This document shows, one piece after another, positions 1 to 6,200 of a DNA stretch of 6,200 nucleotides (positions within the stretch are counted from its first letter, which is position 1; every line of letters begins with the position of its first letter). The notes under the pieces were generated by a model. That model was not told where the DNA came from and ran no database searches. It worked only from the letters and a program-made list of their open reading frames with translations. Position numbers and translations under genes: made by a program. The stretch lies in the NCBI GenBank assembly GCA_964356295.1, contig CAYHHE010000111.1:1-6200 (forward strand), given 5' to 3'. Source of the DNA: CAVQGZ01 sp964356295 (GTDB taxonomy: Bacteria > Actinomycetota > Actinomycetes > Jiangellales > Jiangellaceae).

Positions 1-20
1 CTAGGGGCGCAGGCTTGGTC

Positions 21-34
21 GCCTTGATCAAGGC
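21..34. promoter_or_regulatory. 14-bp perfect palindrome upstream of the ligase gene
   Basis: GCCTTGATCAAGGC reads identically on both strands with no central spacer. It is centred about 78 bases before the chosen ATG of the ligase gene and about 37 bases before a possible -10 box. A spacer-free palindrome fits a dimeric regulator site better than a terminator, and no T-run follows it. No regulator can be named, and chance occurrence is possible. Confidence 0.3.
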
Positions 35-61
35 CGCGCAACGAGAGCCGACCTGGGCGGC

Positions 62-67
62 TAGCGT
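62..67 (+). promoter_or_regulatory. possible -10 box (TAGCGT) for the ligase gene
   Basis: TAGCGT fits the loose actinobacterial -10 pattern TAnnnT and lies 38 bases before the preferred ATG. The same heptamer TAGCGTT stands at a similar distance before the universal stress protein gene (3597-3603). No convincing -35 hexamer is seen at a 16-19 base spacing, so the call rests on the -10 alone. If correct, transcription would start near 74, after the TTG at 67, which favours the downstream ATG as the translation start. Confidence 0.3.
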
Positions 68-95
68 TGTCCCCGCACCGGATGCGGGCGGACGC

Positions 96-101
96 GGGAG
101 G
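96..101 (+). promoter_or_regulatory. ribosome binding site deciding the ligase start
   Basis: GGGAGG lies four bases before ATG at 106. The alternative in-frame TTG at 67 has no comparable site, so the ATG is preferred although the spacing is slightly short. Confidence 0.6.
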
Positions 102-105
102 TCCG

Positions 106-1584
106 ATGGGCCAGGACGTCGAGAGTCGCGGCTTCACCCGCGAGGACCGTCAGCGCTACCGGCTCAAGGTCCGGCGATGCCTGGATGTCTTCGCCCAGAT
201 GCTGGGGGAGTCGACCTTCGACTTCGACCGACCCATGGCCGGGTTGGAGATCGAGCTGAACCTGGTCGACGAGGAGTTCGAGCCGGCGATGCGCAACTCC
301 GACGTGCTGGCGGCGATCGCGAACGAGGACTTCCAGACCGAGCTCGGCCAGTTCAACATCGAGATCAACGTGCCACCCCGGCTGCTGCTCGACCAGGGGC
401 TGCGCTCCTTCGAGGACGAGGTCCGCTCCAGCCTCAACGCTGCCGAGGACGCAGCACAGAGCCAGGGCGCGCACCTGGTGATGATCGGCATCCTGCCGAC
501 CCTCACCCTCGAGCACACCGGGCCGGAGGCCATCTCGCTCAACCCGCGGTACCACCTGATGAACGAGCAGATCTTCGCTCAGCGCGGTGAGGACCTCCAT
601 CTGCGCATCGAAGGGGCTGAGCGGCTCGACGCCTACTCCGAGACCATCCTGCCCGAGGCCGCGTGCACCAGCACCCAGCTCCACCTGCAGGTCAGCCCGG
701 AGTCCTTCCCCCGGTACTGGAACGCCGCCCAGTGCCTGGCCTCTGTCCAGATCGCCCTGGGCGCGAACTCGCCGTACTTCTTCGGCCGGGAGCTCTGGCG
801 CGAGACCCGCATCGCGGTGTTCGAGCAGGCGACCGACACCCGCCCCGAGGAGCTGAAGGCGCAGGGAGTGCGTCCCCGGGTTTGGTTCGGGGAACGGTGG
901 ATCACCTCGATCTTCGACCTGTTCGAGGAGAACGTGCGGTATTTCCCGGCGCTGCTTCCGGTGGTGGACGAGCAGGACCCGGTGGAAACCTTCGAGCGGG
1001 GCGGAGTACCGAGCCTGGCGGAACTGCGCCTGCACAACGGCACGATCTGGCGGTGGAACCGTCCGGTCTACGACGTGGTGCACGGGCGACCGCACCTGAG
1101 GGTGGAGAACCGGGTGCTGCCGGCGGGACCGACGGTCGTGGACACACTGGCGAACGCGGCGTTCTACGCCGGTGCCGTCCGCTGGCTGGCTGACCAGCAG
1201 CGGCCGGCGTGGACCCAGATGTCGTTCCACACCGCCGAGGAGAACTTCCACACCGCCGCCCGTCAAGGCATCAACGCCGTCGTCTACTGGCCGGGAATCG
1301 GCGAGGTGCCGGTTGCCGAGCTCGTGCTGCGACGGCTGCTGCCGATGGCGGCTGAGGGGCTGGACGCGTGGGGGGTGTCCACGCAGGACCGGGACCGACT
1401 CCTCGGCGTCATCGAGGCGCGGTGCCTGCGGCTGCTCAACGGTGCCGAGTGGCAGGTCGACGTCGTGCGCTCCCTCGAGCAGCGCTACGCGGCTCCCCGC
1501 CAGGAGGTGTTGCGGGACATGCTGCGCCGCTACATCGACTACATGCACTCCAACGAGCCCGTGCACACGTGGCCGGTGGATTGA
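106..1584 (+). CDS. glutamate-cysteine ligase family protein (GCS2-like)
   Basis: Predicted 492-residue soluble enzyme of the glutamate-cysteine ligase superfamily, which joins the glutamate gamma-carboxyl to the cysteine amino group using ATP. Visible motifs, numbered from ATG 106, are GLEIELN (47-53, acidic residues of the type that bind metal/ATP), TELGQFNIEIN (78-88), CTSTQLHLQV (187-196), GANSPYFFGRELWRE (219-233) and RVENRVLPAGPT (332-343). The C-terminus ends EPVHTWPVD. From memory, many actinobacteria carry a protein of this length and these motifs annotated as glutamate-cysteine ligase. The ATG at 106 is chosen over TTG at 67 because it has a GGGAGG site and the upstream 13 residues look non-coding. 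No glutathione synthetase or ergothioneine gene is visible nearby, so the substrate pair is uncertain: it could be EgtA-like, a gamma-glutamyl ligase for another amine, or a true cysteine ligase. Family call is firm, exact substrate is not. Confidence 0.88.
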   Translation: MGQDVESRGFTREDRQRYRLKVRRCLDVFAQMLGESTFDFDRPMAGLEIELNLVDEEFEPAMRNSDVLAAIANEDFQTELGQFNIEINVPPRLLLDQGLRSFEDEVRSSLNAAEDAAQSQGAHLVMIGILPTLTLEHTGPEAISLNPRYHLMNEQIFAQRGEDLHLRIEGAERLDAYSETILPEAACTSTQLHLQVSPESFPRYWNAAQCLASVQIALGANSPYFFGRELWRETRIAVFEQATDTRPEELKAQGVRPRVWFGERWITSIFDLFEENVRYFPALLPVVDEQDPVETFERGGVPSLAELRLHNGTIWRWNRPVYDVVHGRPHLRVENRVLPAGPTVVDTLANAAFYAGAVRWLADQQRPAWTQMSFHTAEENFHTAARQGINAVVYWPGIGEVPVAELVLRRLLPMAAEGLDAWGVSTQDRDRLLGVIEARCLRLLNGAEWQVDVVRSLEQRYAAPRQEVLRDMLRRYIDYMHSNEPVHTWPVD

Positions 1585-1602
1585 GCGTCGCCGGCGCAGA
1601 GC

Positions 1603-1618
1603 ACAGCATCGCTGCTGT
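1603..1618. terminator. short hairpin between convergent genes, weak terminator candidate
   Basis: ACAGCA-TCGC-TGCTGT is a perfect 6-bp stem with a 4-base loop. It lies in the 33-bp gap between the ligase stop (1584) and the acyltransferase stop (1618-1620), touching the latter. On the minus strand the loop is GCGA, a GNRA-type tetraloop. No U-tract follows on either strand and the stem is short, so it would be at best a weak bidirectional end signal. Confidence 0.25.
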
Positions 1619-2667
1619 CAGGGGGCGATCGGCTCGGTACGGGTCTCGGGGTCCTCGATGGCTGTCGCAACGATCTCCGGACGGTTGGCCTCGATCCAGT
1701 CGTCCACCATGCTCCACCAGCCGAACAGCCAGTCGCCGATCGCCTCCGGATCACGGGGGGCCTCGGCAGCCGGCACCCGCCACCAGTGCACCTTGATCTC
1801 GGTGTCCATCGGCAGGTACCGCCAGATCGCCTTGGCCGACACGAGGTGCTCCAACCCGGTGTGCGCGACGATCGCGACGTCGGCGTCCGGCGCGGCCATC
1901 AGCGCCGCGGCCGCCCCCGCCTGACGCGGAGCGAGCACGTGGCGCATCCGCTCGGCCCGGGTCGCCCGCTCCCCGCTGCCCTCATGCCGCAGCCAGGCGA
2001 TCGCCTTCTGTCGCCGGGCCCAGGTGAAGTTCCCGCCCTCCGGGAAGATCGTGAAGGCGTCGTTGTGGTCGAGGTTGCTTGCCAGGTCCCGGATGAGCGC
2101 GACGCGGTCGGTCTGCGGGTTGCCGTCGACGAACATCGTCGGCAGCCGGTTCAGCAACACGTCCAGGGCTGGGTCCCACTGCAGTGCAGCCTTGAGGACG
2201 ATGCGCGGCTCGCGGTCGTACCAGTTGACCAAGAGGTCGGCGATGAGGAAGGAGTCCCCGGCACCGGCGTGGCGGACCAGCACGAGCAGCGGTGCGTCGC
2301 GGAACTCGTCCGGCGTCGCACCGGTGCTGGTGATGCTGACCCCGAGGACCCGCCGCGCCTCGTGCTCGAGCACACGCAGGGCGAAGCCGAGCAGCCGGTA
2401 GTGCACGCGTTGCGACCAGGGTGCCCGCACCCAGATGCCGAAGCCGGTCGCGATCCACAGCAGGAGCAGCAGCACGAGCAGCCCGCCCTCGAGGAGCAGG
2501 TACAGCAGCGCGAACCAGAGGAACCGCAGTGGCCTCCAGCGTCCGGGGATCAACGGGGTCAGCGCGAGACCCGCGAGGAGGATGAGCGGTGAGTGGAGCA
2601 TCACGACCCCGGTGAGGAGCACGACGGCCGGGTCGATGGTCACCCGACGGACCCACTGCGGCAGCAC
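1618..2667 (-). CDS. PlsC-type 1-acylglycerol-3-phosphate acyltransferase family protein
   Basis: Predicted 349-residue membrane-associated acyltransferase. Two long hydrophobic segments sit near the N-terminus (about residues 15-41 and 48-75). They are followed by the catalytic HX4D motif as RHAGAGDS (H133, D138), then a substrate-binding region REPRIVLKAALQWDP (152-166) and the FPEGGNFT motif (208-215). This order is that of the lysophosphatidate acyltransferase (PlsC) superfamily, which transfers an acyl chain from acyl-CoA or acyl carrier protein to a lysolipid at the cytoplasmic membrane. The GTG at 2667 is chosen because it begins one base after the upstream phospholipase stop and has AAGGGG seven bases before it. 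An open frame continues upstream to 3225, but that part is a shadow of the phospholipase gene. Acceptor specificity cannot be read from sequence; phosphatidic acid synthesis, phospholipid remodelling or another lysolipid are possible. Confidence 0.87.
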   Translation of the reverse strand: MLPQWVRRVTIDPAVVLLTGVVMLHSPLILLAGLALTPLIPGRWRPLRFLWFALLYLLLEGGLLVLLLLLWIATGFGIWVRAPWSQRVHYRLLGFALRVLEHEARRVLGVSITSTGATPDEFRDAPLLVLVRHAGAGDSFLIADLLVNWYDREPRIVLKAALQWDPALDVLLNRLPTMFVDGNPQTDRVALIRDLASNLDHNDAFTIFPEGGNFTWARRQKAIAWLRHEGSGERATRAERMRHVLAPRQAGAAAALMAAPDADVAIVAHTGLEHLVSAKAIWRYLPMDTEIKVHWWRVPAAEAPRDPEAIGDWLFGWWSMVDDWIEANRPEIVATAIEDPETRTEPIAP

Positions 2668-2668
2668 G

Positions 2669-3541
2669 TCACGCCCCTTCAGCGGCGGGCACCTGGCTGG
2701 CGAGGTACGCCGCAGTGGCGATCCGTGCCAGGTCGATGCGGTCGCTGACCCGGGAGGTGTCCCGGTAGCGCAGGGCCGAGGTGTCGGCGTAGCGGGGCGG
2801 CTCGGGGTCGCCGGTCGGCAGCACGTGCACGTCCACGTCGTCGGGTGCGGCTGCGAGCTCGGCGACGAACCGGTGCCGGCGGACGATCTCGAACGAGACG
2901 GCCGCGACCTCCCAGGGTCGCCGAGGAGGCTGCAACGGCCGTTCGATGCGCCCCACCTGGAGCACGTAGATCGTGCGCGCCCCCAGGGCGACGGCTCGGC
3001 CGAGCGGGATGCTGTGCACGAGTCCCCCGTCCACGAAGTGCTCGTTGCCCACCCGCGCCGGGGGCAGCAGCCCAGGCACCGCACTGCTGGCCAGCAGCGC
3101 GTCCACCAGGGACCCCTCGAGGAACCAGTGCTCGGTGGCGCGCTCGATGGAGGCGGCCACGCACTGGAACGGGGTCTCGAGGTCCTCGATGCGCGTGTCA
3201 CCGACCTGATCGACAAGCAGGTCACGCAGCGGTTCGACGGGGTGCGTGTGAGTCCACGACCTGGCGATCGTGCCGACCCGCTGCCAGGCCGAGGCGCCGA
3301 ACACGGAGGCGCTGGCGTCCGAGGTCCACAGCCGCTCCAGTCGCGCCACGGCCTGCGGCCCGGGGAAGGCGGCGAAGACCGCGCCGTTGATGGCTCCGAT
3401 CGATGTCCCGAGCACTACGTCCGGTCGGATGCCTGCCTCGTCGAGCGCGTGGAGCATGCCGACCTCGGCGGCACCGAGCAGACCGCCGCCGCCCAGCACG
3501 AACGCTGTCCGCGGTGGCCACAACCCGATGGCGCCGGACAC
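2669..3541 (-). CDS. patatin-like phospholipase family protein
   Basis: Predicted 290-residue serine acyl hydrolase with the three patatin signatures, numbered from GTG 3541: a glycine-rich oxyanion-hole loop LGGGGLLG (16-23), the nucleophile elbow GTSIG (45-49, catalytic Ser47), and the DGG element within FVDGGLVHS (169-177, catalytic Asp171). Patatin enzymes use this Ser-Asp dyad to release fatty acids from phospholipids or other esters. There is no signal peptide, so it probably acts in the cytoplasm or at the inner membrane face, as in the bacterial RssA/YlbK-type group. GTG 3541 is preferred because GGGAGGA lies seven bases upstream. An in-frame GTG at 3583 would add 14 residues but has only a closely placed GGGGAG. 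The stop (2671-2669) is one base from the acyltransferase start, so the two genes are very probably co-transcribed and translationally coupled. Native substrate is unknown. Confidence 0.9.
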   Translation of the reverse strand: MSGAIGLWPPRTAFVLGGGGLLGAAEVGMLHALDEAGIRPDVVLGTSIGAINGAVFAAFPGPQAVARLERLWTSDASASVFGASAWQRVGTIARSWTHTHPVEPLRDLLVDQVGDTRIEDLETPFQCVAASIERATEHWFLEGSLVDALLASSAVPGLLPPARVGNEHFVDGGLVHSIPLGRAVALGARTIYVLQVGRIERPLQPPRRPWEVAAVSFEIVRRHRFVAELAAAPDDVDVHVLPTGDPEPPRYADTSALRYRDTSRVSDRIDLARIATAAYLASQVPAAEGA

Positions 3542-3548
3542 GGGCCGA

Positions 3549-3555
3549 TCCTCCC
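3549..3555 (-). promoter_or_regulatory. ribosome binding site deciding the phospholipase start
   Basis: On the minus strand GGGAGGA lies seven bases before GTG 3541. This is the best-placed Shine-Dalgarno sequence for this gene and favours the shorter protein over the GTG at 3583. Confidence 0.55.
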
Positions 3556-3571
3556 ACGATGCGGTGGCTGA

Positions 3572-3596
3572 CCGGTCGATCACCGGCTCCCCGGTG
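3572..3596. repeat. overlapping CCGG-type inverted repeats in the divergent promoter region
   Basis: Three related arms alternate in orientation: CCGGT (3572-3576), CACCGG (3581-3586) and CCGGTG (3591-3596). The second and third form a perfect 6-bp inverted repeat with a CTCC spacer, and the first and second a 5-bp one with a CGATC spacer. They sit between the divergent phospholipase and stress-protein genes, directly before the candidate -10 box at 3597. They could be an operator affecting both directions, but CCGG words are common in DNA this rich in G+C. Confidence 0.3.
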
Positions 3597-3602
3597 TAGC
3601 GT
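3597..3602 (+). promoter_or_regulatory. possible -10 box (TAGCGT) for the stress-protein operon
   Basis: TAGCGT fits TAnnnT and lies 41 bases before the ATG at 3644. That predicts a leader of about 35 bases carrying the AGGGAGG site at 3628-3634. The flanking heptamer TAGCGTT is shared with the region before the ligase gene. No good -35 hexamer is visible at the expected distance. Confidence 0.35.
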
Positions 3603-3643
3603 TCCCAGCGATCACCAGGGCAGAAGCAGGGAGGCCGTCGTCG

Positions 3644-4057
3644 ATGTCCACCATCATCGTCGGGTACGTACCGAAACCTGAGGGCCGAGCCGCCATCAAC
3701 CGAGCGGCGGCGGAGGCGAAGCTGCGAAACTCGAAGATGATCGTCGTGAACTCGGCCAAGGGCGGTCGGGAGTTCGACACCGAGGAATCGGCGCGGATCG
3801 AGGAGGCGATGGAGTCCATCCGAGTCGATCTCGAGCAGGCCGGCGTCGGCTTCGAGATGCGTCAGCTCATCCGGGGGATGGACGTCGCCGAGGACTTGAT
3901 CGCCGTTGCCGAGGAGACGGGGGCCGAGATGATCGTCATCGGGCTGCGTCGCCGGTCACCGGTGGGCAAGCTCATCCTCGGCAGCAACGCTCAGACCATT
4001 CTCCTCGACGCCCCCTGCCCGGTGCTGGCCGTGAAGGCGGAGGACGTCGAGGCGTGA
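3644..4057 (+). CDS. universal stress protein (UspA family)
   Basis: Predicted 137-residue single-domain universal stress protein, the usual length for this family, with the Usp alpha/beta fold pattern: strand MSTIIVGYV (1-9), strand KMIVVNS (31-37), strand AEMIVIGLRRRS (94-105) and C-terminal LDAPCPVLAVK (121-131). The nucleotide-binding signature G-2x-G-9x-G-(S/T) is partly kept as G100-LRR-RSPVGKLIL-G113-S114, but the second glycine is Arg103. The N-terminal strand ends in YVPKPEG instead of the acidic residue that contacts adenine in ATP-binding members. ATP binding is therefore uncertain. Family members are cytoplasmic, often dimeric, and induced by growth arrest or stress. The ATG has AGGGAGG nine bases upstream. 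Its stop overlaps the next gene's GTG, so the two genes probably form an operon. Confidence 0.92.
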   Translation: MSTIIVGYVPKPEGRAAINRAAAEAKLRNSKMIVVNSAKGGREFDTEESARIEEAMESIRVDLEQAGVGFEMRQLIRGMDVAEDLIAVAEETGAEMIVIGLRRRSPVGKLILGSNAQTILLDAPCPVLAVKAEDVEA

Positions 4058-4647
4058 CGCTGCGACTGGCGCAGGACCCCGCAGCCGACGCCCTCCTGGA
4101 CTCCGACCCCTTCGCGTTGCTGTGCGGGATGCTGCTGGACCAGCAGATACCCATGGAGCGTGCCTTCGCCGGCCCGGCGACGATCGCTGCTCGACTCGGT
4201 GTCGACAGGCTCGACCCGGCCCGGCTCGCGGACCTGGACGGGGAGGAGTTCGCTGCCCTGCTCAGCCAGCCACCGGCCGTCCACCGGTATCCCGCAGCCA
4301 TGGCCGGTCGCATCCAGGTCTTGGCCGGCGTGATCGCAGACGAGTACGACGGCGATGCGTCGAGGGTCTGGACGGGCGCCCGGTCCGGCGCGGACCTCGT
4401 CGCCGGACTCGCTGCTCTCCCGGGGTTCGGCCCGCAGAAGGCGCAGATCTTCACCGCGCTGCTCGGCAAGCAGCTGGGCGTGCGCCCGGAGGGGTGGCGC
4501 GAGGCAGCCGGAGCCTACGGCCAGGACGGGAGCCGACGGTCGGTCGCCGACGTGACCGGCCCGGAGTCGCTCACCCAGGTGCGTGCGTTCAAGAAGGCGC
4601 TCAAGGCCGCGGCGAAGTCGTCGCAGGGTCGATCCATGTCACAATGA
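4054..4647 (+). CDS. HhH-GPD-type DNA base-excision repair family protein
   Basis: Predicted 197-residue protein of the HhH-GPD superfamily of DNA glycosylases. It appears to belong to the small, conserved actinobacterial group annotated as uncharacterised HhH-GPD (TIGR03252-like, from memory). The helix-hairpin-helix is LAALPGFGPQKAQIFTALLG (119-138). The N-terminal helical part carries GMLLDQQIPMERAFAGP (25-41), a characteristic LLDQQ region, and the C-terminal part LGVRPEGWREAAGAYG (141-156). Aligning LPGFG to the LPGVG of endonuclease III places Gln128 at the catalytic lysine position, so a lysine-type glycosylase/lyase activity is unlikely. There is no C-terminal Fe-S cysteine cluster. 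It starts with GTG inside the stress-protein stop (GTGA overlap), with GGAGGA nine bases upstream. DNA binding is likely; base-removal activity and the lesion recognised are unknown. Confidence 0.85.
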   Translation: MTLRLAQDPAADALLDSDPFALLCGMLLDQQIPMERAFAGPATIAARLGVDRLDPARLADLDGEEFAALLSQPPAVHRYPAAMAGRIQVLAGVIADEYDGDASRVWTGARSGADLVAGLAALPGFGPQKAQIFTALLGKQLGVRPEGWREAAGAYGQDGSRRSVADVTGPESLTQVRAFKKALKAAAKSSQGRSMSQ

Positions 4648-4661
4648 GCACCAAGCCCGTG

Positions 4662-4679
4662 GACAAGGGCAGACAAGGG
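4662..4679 (+). repeat. 10-bp-period direct repeat upstream of the sigma factor gene
   Basis: GACAAGGG occurs at 4662-4669 and again at 4672-4679, an exact 10-base period that places both copies on the same face of the helix. It lies about 10-25 bases before the candidate ECF promoter. It could be an activator site, a chance purine-rich duplication, or part of the transcription end of the preceding operon. Confidence 0.3.
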
Positions 4680-4687
4680 GCACCGGG

Positions 4688-4713
4688 GGAACATCGCAGC
4701 TTCCCTCGGCGTT
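4688..4713 (+). promoter_or_regulatory. candidate ECF-sigma promoter (GGAAC-N17-CGTT) for the sigma factor gene
   Basis: GGAAC (4688-4692, preceded by further G's) and CGTT (4710-4713) are separated by 17 bases, matching the general ECF-sigma promoter pattern of actinobacterial SigE/SigH/SigR-type factors. Transcription would begin near 4720, giving a leader of about 40 bases that contains the GAGAAGGG ribosome site. The 114-bp intergenic region has no TA dinucleotide, so it contains no classical TAnnnT -10 box. A housekeeping promoter would have to lie within the preceding gene or use a divergent -10. Sequence match only. Confidence 0.4.
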
Positions 4714-4747
4714 GCCGTTCGCGGTCAAGGCCGGTTGTCGGGTCGTT

Positions 4748-4755
4748 GAGAAGGG
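4748..4755 (+). promoter_or_regulatory. ribosome binding site deciding the sigma factor start
   Basis: GAGAAGGG ends six bases before GTG 4762. The only other nearby in-frame start, TTG at 4756, directly abuts this site and an in-frame TGA stands at 4747-4749, so GTG 4762 is the best-supported start. Confidence 0.6.
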
Positions 4756-4761
4756 TTGTCT

Positions 4762-6200
<1,439 letters not shown>

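Noticed and set aside
24..67. TTGATC as a -35 element paired with TAGCGT
   Set aside because: The spacing is 32 bases, far beyond the 16-19 needed, and TTGATC is simply the core of the palindrome.
61..1566. Long antisense open frame of about 500 codons across the ligase gene
   Set aside because: It mirrors a clearly conserved plus-strand protein, has no recognisable domain and a low-complexity composition. Such antisense frames arise from strong third-position GC bias.
2668..3225. N-terminal extension that would fuse about 186 residues to the acyltransferase
   Set aside because: The residues are Arg/Ser/Pro-rich and are the out-of-frame reading of the phospholipase gene. The acyltransferase has its own GTG and ribosome site at 2667, so there is no fusion protein.
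2435..3571. Plus-strand open frame of 378 codons opposite the phospholipase
   Set aside because: The phospholipase strand has all catalytic patatin motifs; the opposite frame has none and overlaps it almost completely.
4655..4670. GCCC/GGGC stem after the HhH-GPD gene as a terminator
   Set aside because: Only four base pairs with an eight-base loop and no T-run. It is too weak to call.

Overview
The window looks like chromosomal housekeeping DNA from a high-GC actinobacterium. The whole stretch is strongly GC-rich with G/C-biased third codon positions. Four of the six genes appear to start at GTG, with GGAGG-type ribosome binding sites. The last gene is a primary sigma factor of the SigA/HrdB type, with the actinobacterial-looking stretch DPVKDYLKQIGKVALLNAEQ. 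I cannot name a genus from sequence alone.

Layout, left to right. Positions 1-105 are a short upstream region with a 14-bp perfect palindrome and a possible -10 box. Positions 106-1584 (+) encode a glutamate-cysteine ligase family (GCS2-like) enzyme. It converges on a two-gene minus-strand operon that reads leftward from about 3541 to 1618: a patatin-like phospholipase, then a membrane-anchored PlsC-type acyltransferase whose GTG start lies one base after the phospholipase stop. A divergent intergenic region of about 100 bp (3542-3643) with CCGG-type inverted repeats separates that operon from a plus-strand pair. The pair is a universal stress protein (3644-4057) and an HhH-GPD DNA-repair-like protein (4054-4647), overlapping by four bases. 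A 114-bp region containing no TA dinucleotide, but with an ECF-sigma-like promoter signature, leads into the primary sigma factor (4762 to the window edge, truncated within region 4).

How the genes may work together: the minus-strand pair would cut and re-form acyl-ester lipids at the membrane. The stress-protein/DNA-repair pair and the thiol-type ligase suggest a stress-related neighbourhood. The primary sigma factor may have a stress-responsive promoter. These links are inferences from gene order and motifs. No mobile element, CRISPR array, RNA gene or clearly novel multi-gene system is visible. The points most worth checking are the candidate ECF promoter before the sigma gene, the tightly coupled hydrolase/acyltransferase pair, and the HhH-GPD protein with Gln where lysine-type glycosylases carry their catalytic lysine.
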